A stretch of 64,000 nt of DNA from Amaranthus tricolor (lineage: Eukaryota > Streptophyta > Magnoliopsida > Caryophyllales > Amaranthaceae). Shown one piece after another: positions 22,069 through 36,500 of the stretch (the first letter of the stretch is position 1; each line of letters begins with the position of its first letter). The position numbers and the translations under genes are program-made. The notes under the pieces are model-generated. The model worked only from the letters and a program-made list of their open reading frames with translations. It had not been told where the DNA came from and did not search any database. Where the stretch lies: assembly GCF_026212465.1 (NCBI RefSeq), contig NC_080061.1:18918463-18982462 (forward strand), read 5' to 3'.

Positions 22069-25000
22069 TTAATTCAAATGTATTCCTTCCGTGTGATCTA
22101 CACGCATATAACCAACATCTACATCATCTACATCATCTTGATCCACTAATTTTGGATTGATAAAGGGAGGGAGTCTTCAAAAGCTTCATATTCTTCCTCA
22201 TCCTCAACATCACCTATACCAAGGATGCTTCTTTTTCCCGGTACAACAATAGACCATTTTCTACAATGTAGAATACTTGCTTGGCTTGTGTGGCTAGTAT
22301 GAATGGCTCCTCACTATCACGCAAACGAGCTAAGTCTACAAGAGTGAATCCACAAGGGTGGTCATGTTTTATTCATCATCGATTATTATCTACCCACTTA
22401 CATTTGAAAAGACCAATATTGAAAGTAGAGTAGTCAAGCTCCCATATTTCATGTACCCGCCCGTAGTATACCAATTTAGCATCAACCGGCGCTTGATCCT
22501 TCGCACTCGCGTAAAATGTAGATGACGCCAAAATAGAAACCCCACTATTCTGTAGATACGATGACTTCTTTTCTTGACCCTCAGTCCAAAATGTGAAGCC
22601 ATTGACTTCGTAACCCTCATATATGTTGACATCATCACGCGGACCAAAAGCTAACCACTTAACAATTTTGGATACAACATGCTTGAGTTCTTTGCATATT
22701 ACTCAATTATGAAACCAATTAATAAACGTCTTGTTATGCAACTGCATCAATGCCCTATCCCCTTTAGAAGGATGTTTTGCGCGCAATATAACAAAATGCT
22801 CACTCAAAAAAGAATGAACTTCTGGAATATGATGCAACACATACAAGTGTGCTTGTAGAAGGCTTTCTCGAACAGGTGTGACCGATATGGAGCCAATTGT
22901 TCCTTTTCCCTCAAGCTTTCCTTCATGTCTAGAGGTGGGAAGTCCAATAGGCTTTGCCATGGCCAAATACTCGGCTATAAAGTTACTAATCTCATCGCTC
23001 AATGTGCCTTGAATCATACTCCCCTCGGGTTGTGCTGGATTCCTCACCTTGTTTTGTAAAACACCCATGTGTCTTTCAAAAGGATAACACCATCTTAAAA
23101 AAACTGGACCCAAAAGCTTGATCTCACGAACGAGATGGACAATAAGATGAACCATTATGTCAAAGAAAGAAGGTGGAAAATACATCTCAAACTTGAATAA
23201 AGTTACAATCACGTCGAGTTGAAGTGCATCAAGTTTAAAGGGATCAAGAACTTTACTACAAATTGTGTTGAAGAACGAACATAGCTCGGTAATAGCATAT
23301 CTCACATGTTTTGGCAGTATTCCATGGATTGTAATTGGTAAGAACACTTGCATCATTACATGGCAATCGTGAGATTTCATGCTTCCCAACTTCAGCTTAC
23401 CATTTAGGCTCACAAATCTCTTCATGTTGGATGAGTACCCAGACGGAACCTTAATGCCATACAAACACTCACCAAATGTCCGCTTCTCTGCTTTGGACAA
23501 TGTGTAGCAAGCTGGAGGTAAATAAACTTTGTCATTACTCATCTTCTTCTTACTGCCACCACTTCATCAGCTCTATTTTTTTTTTCTTACTCACCTTAAC
23601 ATGTTCCCACAACTCCGGACGAAAACCCTTCCATTCAAACCAATCTCGCACGGCCCTAACATCCTTTGTCTTACCCGGAATGTTCATGAGAGTCCCGAGT
23701 ATGGCATCGCATACATTTTTCTCTATATGCATAACGTCAAGACAATGCCTAACCTGTAGATATCTCCAATATGGAAGCTTCCAAAAGATTGATTCTTTTT
23801 TTCATAATCGATATTCACCCCCTTGCACTTGCCCCGTTTTACCAAATACAGTCTCAACTCCCTTAACCTGTTCATAAACCTCATAACCGATCAACGGTCG
23901 ACGAGCTACACGGTCCTCAACCTCCTCGTTGAACAACTTCTTCTTCTTACGATATTGGTGGTCTCGTGGGAGGAACTTTCGATGGTACATGAATACGTGT
24001 TTGCACTTAGGAATCCACGTGGATTCCATGTCATCGATACATATTGGGCATGCTTTCTTCCCTTTGTTCTTATACCCCGATAAGTTTCCATATGCCGTAA
24101 AATCATTAACGGTGCATAAACGCATTGCACGCAAGGTGAACTCCTCATTAGCATATGCATCAAACACTGAAACGCCTTCATCCCACATCTTTCTCAAATC
24201 TTCAACGAGAGGTGCAAGATACACATCTATGTCATTGCCAGGTTGTTTAGGACCCGAGATAAGAAGCGAAAGCATTATGTACTTACGCTTTATACACAAC
24301 CAAGGTGGCAAATTATAGATCACTAAAAGTACCGGCCAAGTACTATGTTGAGAACTAAGATTGCCGAATGGGTTCATTCCATCTGTACATAGTCCGAGCC
24401 TTAAATTACAAACCTCATCCCCAAAAGTCTTATGGAACCTATCAATACTCTTCCACTCCGGAGAATCAGATGGATGTGTGAGCAAGTGACCTTTCTTCAC
24501 CCTATCTGCATGCCACCTCAAATTTAACGCATCTTTCTTTATAGAAAACAAACGCTTGAATCTAGGTATTATTGGAAGATACCACAATACCTTAGCCGGG
24601 GGCCCTTTAGCATCCCGAGCCCCTTTATGCTTGTAGCGCGATAACCCACACCTAGGACACTCTTCTAAGTTCTCGTTTTCATTCCGATACAACACACAAT
24701 CATTCGGACACGCATGAATCTTCTGGTACTCTAAGCCGAAAGGACACATGAGCTTTTTGGCATAATATTTCGACTTTGGAAGTTCATTTCCCTCAGGAAG
24801 CATCTCACCTAACGCTTCTAATAACATTGTGAAACTAGCGTCAGTCCAATTGAACTTTGACTTAATGTTGAAAATTGTCAACACTGCTGTTAGTTTGGTG
24901 AACTTTGTACATCCAGGGTACAAAGGCTTTTGAGAAGCCTCTGTCAACAAGGCAAAAACACGAGGACGTTTTCCTAACTCATCCTCGACTCCCTCCATCA

Positions 25001-25379
25001 TCTCATCAACATGATCCACATCCACATCGACATTCTCTTCATCTGTCTCATACCCATCAACATTATCTACTACATCCTCATTGACATCGGCCACATTATT
25101 GACGTCCTCAAAAACACTTTTCTCTTTGTAAACTCTCTCCTCACCATGCCAAACCCAAACATGATATTGAGGCCTAAACCCACGTAGAAGTATGTGCTCC
25201 CTAAGGATATCAACACTATCTACCTTTGATACATTGCCACAACTGACACATGGGCAATAAAAACCAACTACCCCCGTCCTAAGTTGATGTTCAACCGCAA
25301 TACTACAAAATTCTAATACGCCATCAATAAATTCCGACGATTCAATGCTTCCATACATCCAAGAACGATCTTTTGTCAT
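22069..25379 (-). pseudogene. CACTA TNP2-type transposase, broken
   Basis: The start is taken as MTKDRSWMYGS at 25379, where similarity to the Transpos_assoc domain begins (about residues 4-80, CPCVSC and ILLRGFRPQYHVWVWHGE). An Asp/Glu-rich linker follows, then the Transposase_21 (tnp2) core with CPNDCVLYR and ECPRCGLSRYK cysteine pairs, and LDVMHIEKNVCDAILGTL near 23740. Next is a DUF4218 region (about 23540-22703; YFPPSFFDIMVHLIVHLVRE) and a DUF4216-like part (VKWLAFGPRDDVNIYEGYEV, near 22660-22600), ending at TAA 22071-22069. Breaks: in-frame TGA 23804-23802, a frameshift at the homopolymer near 23576-23585, TGA at 22705-22703, and lost frame near 22380. TNP2-type proteins cut and join the element ends. 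This copy cannot make a full protein. Confidence 0.92.
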
Positions 25380-26339
25380 CCTAATTAGTGTGATTAATTG
25401 ATTCAAAACAAAATTAATACACAACTTTTAAACATATATACTTATTTATAATAAACATATTTAACCCTAAAAATATATACTTTGAATAATTAACATTGTA
25501 TAACCTTAGAAATATAACGTTTAGAATATAAATAATAAAATCAAATCATTTAACCTTAGAAATATAAGTATTCTAATTCTAATAATTAAAGGCAAGTATA
25601 ACAACAAACCACATTTTTAACAAAATATGCAAATAATTAACAAACCACACACAAACCACATTCACAAACAATAAAAATATAAACTTGCAAATTTACAAAA
25701 CAAATAGAAATTACCTTGATTTCGTGGGTTATGTAATAATCTACAAAGAAAAAAAATTAATTAGCACTAATTTTCATAATTCGTATGCAGTAGAAGAATA
25801 ATTCGTATGCAGTAGAAGAATAATTCGTATGCAAAGCACATTAAAAAGAGAAATATAATAATAATTGGTATGCATTAGATTTTTAAAGCAGTATTAGATT
25901 AACAAGTCCTTTAAGTTTTGAAGATTTTTCATATGCAGTAGATTAACAAACCACATTTTAAAGGTTTTTCGTATGTATTGAAATTAAAAAGTGAAATAAT
26001 ACCTTAATTCGTGAGTTTTGAAGATGAACAAGACCAAATGCCTTTGGTTTCAAACGATTTTGAAGAATGATGATGAACAAGAACACAGTAGAAGAACAAC
26101 AGCAAGGATTTACGTTTGTGAACAAGAAGTTTGATTTCTGGGTTTGTGAAAATGAAGATGAACACAAGAAACAAACACAAATCTTGATGCTTAATCTTAT
26201 ACGTTTGTGAAGATGAAGAAGAGGAACGTAGCAAATGAAAATGAAGATGAAGCGTTTTTTCAAAGGGTTCGTTTGAGAGAACAAAGCAAAGTGTATACGT
26301 ATTTGTGAAGGGTTTTGTGAAAAAAGAAACTGGAGGGTT
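25380..26339 (-). other. CACTA 5' region upstream of TNP2 gene
   Basis: AT-rich, no protein similarity recognised. It contains a short tandem repeat at about 25776-25835 (unit AATTCGTATGCAGTAGAAG plus a few bases, about 2.6 copies of 22 bp). It should contain the promoter and leader of the transposase gene, but I see no unambiguous TATA box. Open frames of about 110 codons here are Ser/Phe-rich low-complexity readings and are not called. Confidence 0.55.
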
Positions 26340-26622
26340 TTTAATTAAATTAATGTCCAACGTTCATTTGCTGCAGTTCAAACTAAACCGGAGCAATTAA
26401 AAAATTTGTGAAAGGTTATTTGCTGCGGTTCAAGCAAAACCGGAGCAATTAATGTATTTGTGAAGAATTATTTGCTACGGTTCAAGCAAAACCGGAGCAA
26501 TTAATGTATTTGTGAAGGGTTATTTGCTGCGGTCCCATGGAAAACCGCAAAAATTAATTTTTTTTTTCTAATTCATTTTCCTATTTATTGCTGTGAATAT
26601 ACAAAAACGACAGCAAATACAT
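26340..26622. repeat. CACTA 5' subterminal repeats
   Basis: Four direct repeats of about 55-60 bp, each containing ATTTGCTGCGGTTCAAGC or a variant followed by AACCGGAGCAATTAA; the last has AAAACCGCAAAAATTAA. They share the GCTGCGGTT core with the other end of the element and lie just inside the terminal inverted repeat. Confidence 0.88.
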
Positions 26623-26640
26623 TTTTTTCCACTAGTGCAC
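26623..26640 (-). repeat. CACTA 5' terminal inverted repeat with CAC target duplication
   Basis: TTTTTTCCACTAGTG at 26623-26637 is the exact reverse complement of 4278-4292; CAC follows at 26638-26640. Confidence 0.95.
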
Positions 26641-26884
26641 AAAAGCTTTGATCTGCAATAATGGAGGAGTAAAAGAGAATGGGTTAGGTTAAGGGATGTG
26701 TTAAATGTTAACCTACCCATGTCAACTAAAGGGGAAGGAAGAAAGTCAAAGTTGAAAAGAGTAGTCAACCGGTAAAATTGTACGGAATTGGTCACTTAGA
26801 TTGAATACCGGTCAAAACGCAACTTTGGAGGCTATAATTCGCAAAAGCATCAAAAACATTAAGGCCGTAATTCACAATTAATTC
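26641..26884. other. Short unassigned stretch between CACTA and the AT tract
   Basis: About 240 bp with no gene or repeat I can name. Confidence 0.4.
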
Positions 26885-27459
<575 letters not shown>

Positions 27460-27559
27460 NNNNNNNNNNNNNNNNNNNNNNNNNNNNNNNNNNNNNNNNN
27501 NNNNNNNNNNNNNNNNNNNNNNNNNNNNNNNNNNNNNNNNNNNNNNNNNNNNNNNNNNN
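27460..27559. other. Assembly gap, 100 N
   Basis: Exactly 100 N, the conventional placeholder for a gap of unknown size. The left boundary of the satellite array is hidden in it. Confidence 0.99.
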
Positions 27560-30500
27560 TTTTAATGCTCTTTTGGAACTTAGTCGCTTAAAGTCGTTCA
27601 AAATTTGTTTGTTTCGCATGAACCGTGGCACAAAACACTGTTTAGGTTGTATTATTGTGTTGAAATTGTTAGAGTTGAAAAACAATAGTTATGCGCCTTG
27701 AAATTAAGGTGCGAAGTTGCATTTTAAAGGTTATTAATGAGATTTGGCACTTGCTCGCCCATATTCTTTCAAACTTTCTTTGTTTAGCATTAAACTTGGC
27801 ACACAACACAAGTATTTATATATTATTGTGTTGAAATGGATAGAATTGAAAACAATAGTCATATGCTTGATATTACGTTCAAAGTTGCGTTTTTACGGTT
27901 TTTAATGGTCTTTTGGAACTTAGTCGCTTCATGTCGTTCAAACTTGGTTTGTTTCGCATGAACCGTGGCACACAACACTAATTAGTATATATTATTGTGT
28001 TGAAATGGTTAGAATTGAAAGCAATAGTCATACGCTTGAAATTAAGTGCGAACTTGCGTTTTCAAGGGTTATTAAAGATTTTTGGGACTTGCTCGCTTAA
28101 AGTGGTTCGAATTTTGTTTGTTTAGCATGAAACTTTGCACACAATACAATTTTGCATATATTATTGTATTGAAATGGTTAGAATTGAAAATAATAGTCAT
28201 ATGCTTTATATTACGTTCAAAGTTACGTTTGTAAGGTTCTTAATGCTTTTTCGGCACTTAGTCGCTTAAAGCCGTTGAAACTTGGTTTGTTTGGCATGAA
28301 ACGTAGCACACAACACTATTTGGTATATATTATTCTGTTCCAATGGTTACAATTTAAATCAAGAGTCATAGGCTTGATATTACGTTGGAAGTTGTGTTTT
28401 TAATGTTCTTTAAAACATTTTTGGCACTAACTTGCTTCAAGACTTTAAAACTTTGTTTATTTGGTATAAATGTCGGCACACAATAGTATTTAGTATATAT
28501 TATTGTGTTGAAATTGTTAGATTTGAAAACAATAGTAAAATGTTGATATGGCGTTCAAAGTTGCGTATTCATGGTTATTAAAGCTTTTTCAGCACTTACT
28601 CTCTTAAAGTTGTTCAAACTTGGTTTGTTAAGCATAAAACTTGGCACACAACACTATTTGGGTATATATTATTGTGTTGACATGGTTAGCATTGAAAATT
28701 ATAGTCATTTGCTATATATTATGTTCAAAGTTGCGTTTTTATGGTTTTTTAATGCTTTTTTGGCACTCACTCGCTTAAAACTGTTTAAACATACTTTGTT
28801 TGGCATGAAATTTGGCACACGACACTATTTGGTATACATTTTTGTGTTGAAATGGTTAGAATTGAAAACAATCGAGATATGCTTGATATTACGATCAAAG
28901 TTGTGTTTTTAAGTATTTAAATGCTTTTGGAACTAACTTTATTCAAGACGTTAAAACTTGGTTTATTTGGCCTGAAACTTGGCACACAATAGTATTTAGT
29001 ATATTTATTGTGCTGAGATGGTTAGATTTGAAAACAATAGTTATATGCTTGATATTACGTTGAAAGTTGCGTTTTTAAGGTTATTAAAGCTTTTTCGGCA
29101 CTTACTCGCTTAAAGTCATTCAAACTGTGTTTGTTGAGCATAAAAATTGGCGCACAACACTACTTGGTATATATTATTGTGTTGCAATGGTTAGAATTGA
29201 AAACAATAGTCATATGCTTGATATTATGCTCAAACTTGCGTTTTTCTGGTTTTTAATGCTCTTTTGGAACTTAGTCGCTTAAAGTCGTTCAAAATTTGTT
29301 TGTTTCGCATGAACCGTGGCACAAAACACTGTTTAGGTTGTATTATTGTGTTGAAATTGTTAGAGTTGAAAACAATAGTTATGCGCTTGAAATTAAGTGC
29401 GAAGTTGCATTTTAAAGGTTATTAATGAGATTTGGCACTTGCTCGCCCATATTCTTTCAAACTTTCTTTGTTTAGCATTAAACTTGGCACACAACACAAG
29501 TATTTATATATTATTGTGTTGAAATGGATAGAATTGAAAACAATAGTCATATGCTTGATATTACGTTCAAAGTTGCGTTTTTACGGTTTTTAATGGTCTT
29601 TTGGAACTTAGTCGCTTCATGTCGTTCAAACTTGGTTTGTTTCGCATGAACCGTGGCACACAACACTAATTAGTATATATTATTGTGTTGAAATGGTTAG
29701 AATTGAAAGCAATAGTCATACGCTTGAAATTAAGTGCGAACTTGCGTTTTCAAGGTTATTAAAGATTTTTGGCACTTGCTCGCTTAAAGTGGTTCGAATT
29801 TTGTTTGTTTAGCATGAAACTTTGCACACAATACAATTTTGCATATATTATTGTATTGAAATGGTTAGAATTGAAAATAATAGTCATATGCTTTATATTA
29901 CGTTCAAAGTTACGTTTGTAAGGTTCTTAATGCTTTTTCGGCACTTAGTCGCTTAAAGCCGTTGAAACTTGGTTTGTTTGGCATGAAACGTAGCACACAA
30001 CACTATTTGGTATATATTATTCTGTTCCAATGGTTACAATTTAAATCAAGAGTCATAGGCTTGATATTACGTTGGAAGTTGTGTTTTTAATGTTCTTAAA
30101 ACATTTTTGGCACTAACTTGCTTCAAGACTTTAAAACTTTGTTTATTTGGTATAAATGTCGGCACACAATAGTATTTAGTATATATTATTGTGTTGAAAT
30201 TGTTAGATTTGAAAACAATAGTAAAATGTTGATATGGCGTTCAAAGTTGCGTATTCATGGTTATTAAAGCTTTTTCAGCACTTACTCTCTTAAAGTTGTT
30301 CAAACTTGGTTTGTTAAGCATAAAACTTGGCACACAACACTATTTGGTATATATTATTGTGTTGACATGGTTAGCATTGAAAATTATAGTCATTTGCTAT
30401 ATATTATGTTCAAAGTTGCGTTTTTATGGTTTTTAATGCTTTTTTGGCACTCACTCGCTTAAAACTGTTTAAACATACTTTGTTTGGCATGAAATTTGGC

Positions 30501-33500
30501 ACACGACACTATTTGGTATACATTTTTGTGTTGAAATGGTTAGAATTGAAAACAATTGAGATATGCTTGATATTACGATCAAAGTTGTGTTTTTAAGTAT
30601 TTAAATGCTTTTGGAACTAACTTTATTCAAGACGTTAAAACTTGGTTTATTTGGCCTGAAACTCGGCACACAATAGTATTTAGTATATTTATTGTGCTGA
30701 GATGGTTAGATTTGAAAACAATAGTTATATGCTTGATATTACGTTGAAAGTTGCGTTTTTAAGGTTATTAAAGCTTTTTCGGCACTTACTCGCTTAAAGT
30801 CATTCAAACTGTGTTTGTTGAGCATAAAAATTGGCGCACAACACTACTTGGTATATATTATTGTGTTGCAATGGTTAGAATTGAAAACAATAGTCATATG
30901 CTTGATATTATGCTCAAACTTGCGTTTTTCTGGTTTTTAATGCTCTTTTGGAACTTAGTCGCTTAAAGTCGTTCAAAATTTGTTTGTTTCGCATGAACCG
31001 TGGCACAAAACACTGTTTAGGTTGTATTATTGTGTTGAAATTGTTAGAGTTGAAAACAATAGTTATGCGCTTGAAATTAAGTGCGAAGTTGCATTTTAAA
31101 GGTTATTAATGAGATTTGGCACTTGCTCGCCCATATTCTTTCAAACTTTCTTTGTTTAGCATTAAACTTGGCACACAACACAAGTATTTATATATTATTG
31201 TGTTGAAATGGATAGAATTGAAAACAATAGTCATATGCTTGATATTACGTTCAAAGTTGCGTTTTTACGGTTTTTAATGGTCTTTTGGAACTTAGTCGCT
31301 TCATGTCGTTCAAACTTGGTTTGTTTCGCATGAACCGTGGCACACAACACTAATTAGTATATATTATTGTGTTGAAATGGTTAGAATTGAAAGCAATAGT
31401 CATACGCTTGAAATTAAGTGCGAACTTGCGTTTTCAAGGTTATTAAAGATTTTTGGCACTTGCTCGCTTAAAGTGGTTCGAATTTTGTTTGTTTAGCATG
31501 AAACTTTGCACACAATACAATTTTGCATATATTATTGTATTGAAATGGTTAGAATTGAAAATAATAGTCATATGCTTTATATTACGTTCAAAGTTACGTT
31601 TGTAAGGTTCTTAATGCTTTTTCGGCACTTAGTCGCTTAAAGCCGTTGAAACTTGGTTTGTTTGGCATGAAACGTAGCACACAACACTATTTGGTATATA
31701 TTATTCTGTTCCAATGGTTACAATTTAAATCAAGAGTCATAGGCTTGATATTACGTTGGAAGTTGTGTTTTTAATGTTCTTAAAGCATTTTTGGCACTAA
31801 CTTGCTTCAAGACTTTAAAACTTTGTTTATTTGGTATAAATGTCGGCACACAATAGTATTTAGTATATATTATTGTGTTGAAATTGTTAGATTTGAAAAC
31901 AATAGTAAAATGTTGATATGGCGTTCAAAGTTGCGTATTCATGGTTATTAAAGCTTTTTCAGCACTTACTCTCTTAAAGTTGTTCAAACTTGGTTTGTTA
32001 AGCATAAAACTGGGCACACAACACTATTTGGTATATATTATTGTGTTGACATGGTTAGCATTGAAAATTATAGTCATTTGCTATATATTATGTTCAAAGT
32101 TGCGTTTTTATGGTTTTTAATGCTTTTTTGGCACTCACTCGCTTAAAACCGTTTAAACATACTTTGTTTGGCATGAAATTTGGCACACGACACTATTTGG
32201 TATACATTTTTGTGTTGAAATGGTTAGAATTGAAAACAATCGAGATATGCTTGATATTACGATCAAAGTTGTGTTTTTAAGTATTTAAATGCTTTTGGAA
32301 CTAACTTTATTCAAGACGTTAAAACTTGGTTTATTTGGCCTGAAACTCGGCACACAATAGTATTTAGTATATTTATTGTGCTGAGATGGTTAGATTTGAA
32401 AACAATTGTTATATGCTTGATATTACGTTGAAAGTTGCGTTTTTAAGGTTATTAAAGCTTTTTCGGCACTTACTCGCTTAAAGTCATTCAAACTGTGTTT
32501 GTTGAGCATAAAAATTGGCGCACAACACTACTTGGTATATATTATTGTGTTGCAATGGTTAGAATTGAAAACAATAGTCATATGCTTGATATTATGCTCA
32601 AACTTGCGTTTTTCTGGTTTTTAATGCTCTTTTGGAACTTAGTCGCTTAAAGTCGTTCAAAATTTGTTTGTTTCGCATGAACCGTGGCACAAAACACTGT
32701 TTAGGTTGTATTATTGTGTTGAAATTGTTAGAGTTGAAAACAATAGTTATGCGCTTGAAATTAAGTGCGAAGTTGCATTTTAAAGGTTATTAATGAGATT
32801 TGGCACTTGCTCGCCCATATTCTTTCAAACTTTCTTTGTTTAGCATTAAACTTGGCACACAACACAAGTATTTATATATTATTGTGTTGAAATGGATAGA
32901 ATTGAAAACAATAGTCATATGCTTGATATTACGTTCAAAGTTGCGTTTTTACGGTTTTTAATGGTCTTTTGGAACTTAGTCGCTTCATGTCGTTCAAACT
33001 TGGTTTGTTTCGCATGAACCGTGGCACACAACACTAATTAGTATATATTATTGTGTTGAAATGGTTAGAATTGAAAGCAATAGTCATACGCTTGAAATTA
33101 AGTGCGAACTTGCGTTTTCAAGGTTATTAAAGATTTTTGGCACTTGCTCGCTTAAAGTGGTTCGAATTTTGTTTGTTTAGCATGAAACTTTGCACACAAT
33201 ACAATTTTGCATATATTATTGTATTGAAATGGTTAGAATTGAAAATAATAGTCATATGCTTTATATTACGTTCAAAGTTACGTTTGTAAGGTTCTTAATG
33301 CTTTTTCGGCACTTAGTCGCTTAAAGCCGTTGAAACTTGGTTTGTTTGGCATGAAACGTAGCACACAACACTATTTGGTATATATTATTCTGTTCCAATG
33401 GTTACAATTTAAATCAAGAGTCATAGGCTTGATATTACGTTGGAAGTTGTGTTTTTAATGTTCTTAAAACATTTTTGGCACTAACTTGCTTCAAGACTTT

Positions 33501-36500
33501 AAAACTTTGTTTATTTGGTATAAAAGTCGGCACACAATAGTATTTAGTATATATTATTGTGTTGAAATTGTTAGATTTGAAAACAATAGTAAAATGTTGA
33601 TATGGCGTTCAAAGTTGCGTATTCATGGTTATTAAAGCTTTTTCAGCACTTACTCTCTTAAAGTTGTTCAAACTTGGTTTGTTAAGCATAAAACTTGGCA
33701 CACAACACTATTTGGTATATATTATTGTGTTGACATGGTTAGCATTGAAAATTATAGTCATTTGCTATATATTATGTTCAAAGTTGCGTTTTTATGGTTT
33801 TTAATGCTTTTTTGGCACTCACTCGCTTAAAACCGTTTAAACATACTTTGTTTGGCATGAAATTTGGCACACGACACTATTTGGTATACATTTTTGTGTT
33901 GAAATGGTTAGAATTGAAAACAATCGAGATATGCTTGATATTACGATCAAAGTTGTGTTTTTAAGTATTTAAATGCTTTTGGAACTAACTTTATTCAAGA
34001 CGTTAAAACTTGGTTTATTTGGCCTGAAACTCGGCACACAATAGTATTTAGTATATTTATTGTGCTGAGATGGTTAGATTTGAAAACAATAGTTATATGC
34101 TTGATATTACGTTGAAAGTTGCGTTTTTAAGGTTATTAAAGCTTTTTCGGCACTTACTCGCTTAAAGTCATTCAAACTGTGTTTGTTGAGCATAAAAATT
34201 GGCGCACAACACTACTTGGTATATATTATTGTGTTGCAATGGTTAGAATTGAAAACAATAGTCATATGCTTGATATTATGCTCAAACTTGCGTTTTTCTG
34301 GTTTTTAATGCTCTTTTGGAACTTAGTCGCTTAAAGTCGTTCAAAATTTGTTTGTTTCGCATGAACCGTGGCACAAAACACTGTTTAGGTTGTATTATTG
34401 TGTTGAAATTGTTAGAGTTGAAAACAATAGTTATGCGCTTGAAATTAAGTGCGAAGTTGCATTTTAAAGGTTATTAATGAGATTTGGCACTTGCTCGCCC
34501 ATATTCTTTCAAACTTTCTTTGTTTAGCATTAAACTTGGCACACAACACAAGTATTTATATATTATTGTGTTGAAATGGATAGAATTGAAAACAATAGTC
34601 ATATGCTTGATATTACGTTCAAAGTTGCGTTTTTACGGTTTTTAATGGTCTTTTGGAACTTAGTCGCTTCATGTCGTTCAAACTTGGTTTGTTTCGCATG
34701 AACCGTGGCACACAACACTAATTAGTATATATTATTGTGTTGAAATGGTTAGAATTGAAAGCAATAGTCATACGCTTGAAATTAAGTGCGAACTTGCGTT
34801 TTCAAGGTTATTAAAGATTTTTGGCACTTGCTCGCTTAAAGTGGTTCGAATTTTGTTTGTTTAGCATGAAACTTTGCACACAATACAATTTTGCATATAT
34901 TATTGTATTGAAATGGTTAGAATTGAAAATAATAGTCATATGCTTTATATTACGTTCAAAGTTACGTTTGTAAGGTTCTTAATGCTTTTTCGGCACTTAG
35001 TCGCTTAAAGCCGTTGAAACTTGGTTTGTTTGGCATGAAACGTAGCACACAACACTATTTGGTATATATTATTCTGTTCCAATGGTTACAATTTAAATCA
35101 AGAGTCATAGTCTTGATATTACGTTGGAAGTTGTGTTTTTAATGTTCTTAAAACATTTTTGGCACTAACTTGCTTCAAGACTTTAAAACTTTGTTTATTT
35201 GGTATAAAAGTCGGCACACAATAGTATTTAGTATATATTATTGTGTTGAAATTGTTAGATTTGAAAACAATAGTAAAATGTTGATATGGCGTTCAAAGTT
35301 GCGTATTCATGGTTATTAAAGCTTTTTCAGCACTTACTCTCTTAAAGTTGTTCAAACTTGGTTTGTTAAGCATAAAACTTGGCACACAACACTATTTGGT
35401 ATATATTATTGTGTTGACATGGTTAGCATTGAAAATTATAGTCATTTGCTATATATTATGTTCAAAGTTGCGTTTTAATGGTTTTTAATGCTTTTTTGGC
35501 ACTCACTCGCTTAAAACCGTTTAAACATACTTTGTTTGGCATGAAATTTGGCACACGACACTATTTGGTATACATTTTTGTGTTGAAATGGTTAGAATTG
35601 AAAACAATCGAGATATGCTTGATATTACGATCAAAGTTGTGTTTTTAAGTATTTAAATGCTTTTGGAACTAACTTTATTCAAGACGTTAAAACTTGGTTT
35701 ATTTGGCCTGAAACTCGGCACACAATAGTATTTAGTATATTTATTGTGCTGAGATGGTTAGATTTGAAAACAATAGTTATATGCTTGATATTACGTTGAA
35801 AGTTGCGTTTTTAAGGTTATTAAAGCTTTTTCGGCACTTACTCGCTTAAAGTCATTCAAACTGTGTTTGTTGAGCATAAAAATTGGCGCACAACACTACT
35901 TGGTATATATTATTGTGTTGCAATGGTTAGAATTGAAAACAATAGTCATATGCTTGATATTATGCTCAAACTTGCGTTTTTCTGGTTTTTAATGCTCTTT
36001 TGGAACTTAGTCGCTTAAAGTCGTTCAAAATTTGTTTGTTTCGCATGAACCGTGGCACAAAACACTGTTTAGGTTGTATTATTGTGTTGAAATTGTTAGA
36101 GTTGAAAACAATAGTTATGCGCTTGAAATTAAGTGCGAAGTTGCATTTTAAAGGTTATTAATGATATTTGGCACTTGCTCGCCCATATTCTTTCAAACTT
36201 TCTTTGTTTAGCATTAAACTTGGCACACAACACAAGTATTTATATATTATTGTGTTGAAATGGATAGAATTGAAAACAATAGTCATATGCTTGATATTAC
36301 GTTCAAAGTTGCGTTTTTACGGTTTTTAATGGTCTTTTGGAACTTAGTCGCTTCATGTCGTTCAAACTTGGTTTGTTTCGCATGAACCGTGGCACACAAC
36401 ACTAATTAGTATATATTATTGTGTTGAAATGGTTAGAATTGAAAGCAATAGTCATACGCTTGAAATTAAGTGCGAACTTGCGTTTTCAAGGTTATTAAAG

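Larger units (their letters stand above)
4278..26637 (-). mobile_element. CACTA (En/Spm) DNA transposon with nested Athila insertion
   Basis: Both ends carry the same 15-bp inverted repeat CACTAGTGGAAAAAA (4278-4292, and 26623-26637 in reverse complement). The outside bases are CAC at 4275-4277 and again at 26638-26640. A 3-bp target duplication is the hallmark of the CACTA superfamily. Inside are subterminal TTTGCTGCGGTTTT-type repeats at both ends, a TNP2-type transposase gene first and a Transposase_24/Ulp1 gene second, both on the minus strand, so the 5' end is at 26637. Total span is 22,360 bp; removing the 12,091-bp Athila and one 5-bp duplication leaves about 10.26 kb, a normal size for an autonomous CACTA. 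Both genes are broken, so this copy is not autonomous today. Confidence 0.95.

Noticed and set aside
25958..26360. Overlapping minus-strand open frames of about 110 codons near the CACTA 5' end
   Set aside because: Low-complexity Ser/Phe-rich readings without start context or similarity; they probably lie in the leader.
26800..26875. Similarity of GCAAAAGCATCAAAAACATT to the satellite unit
   Set aside because: The match is short and gapped in AT-rich sequence, too weak to call a remnant without an alignment score.
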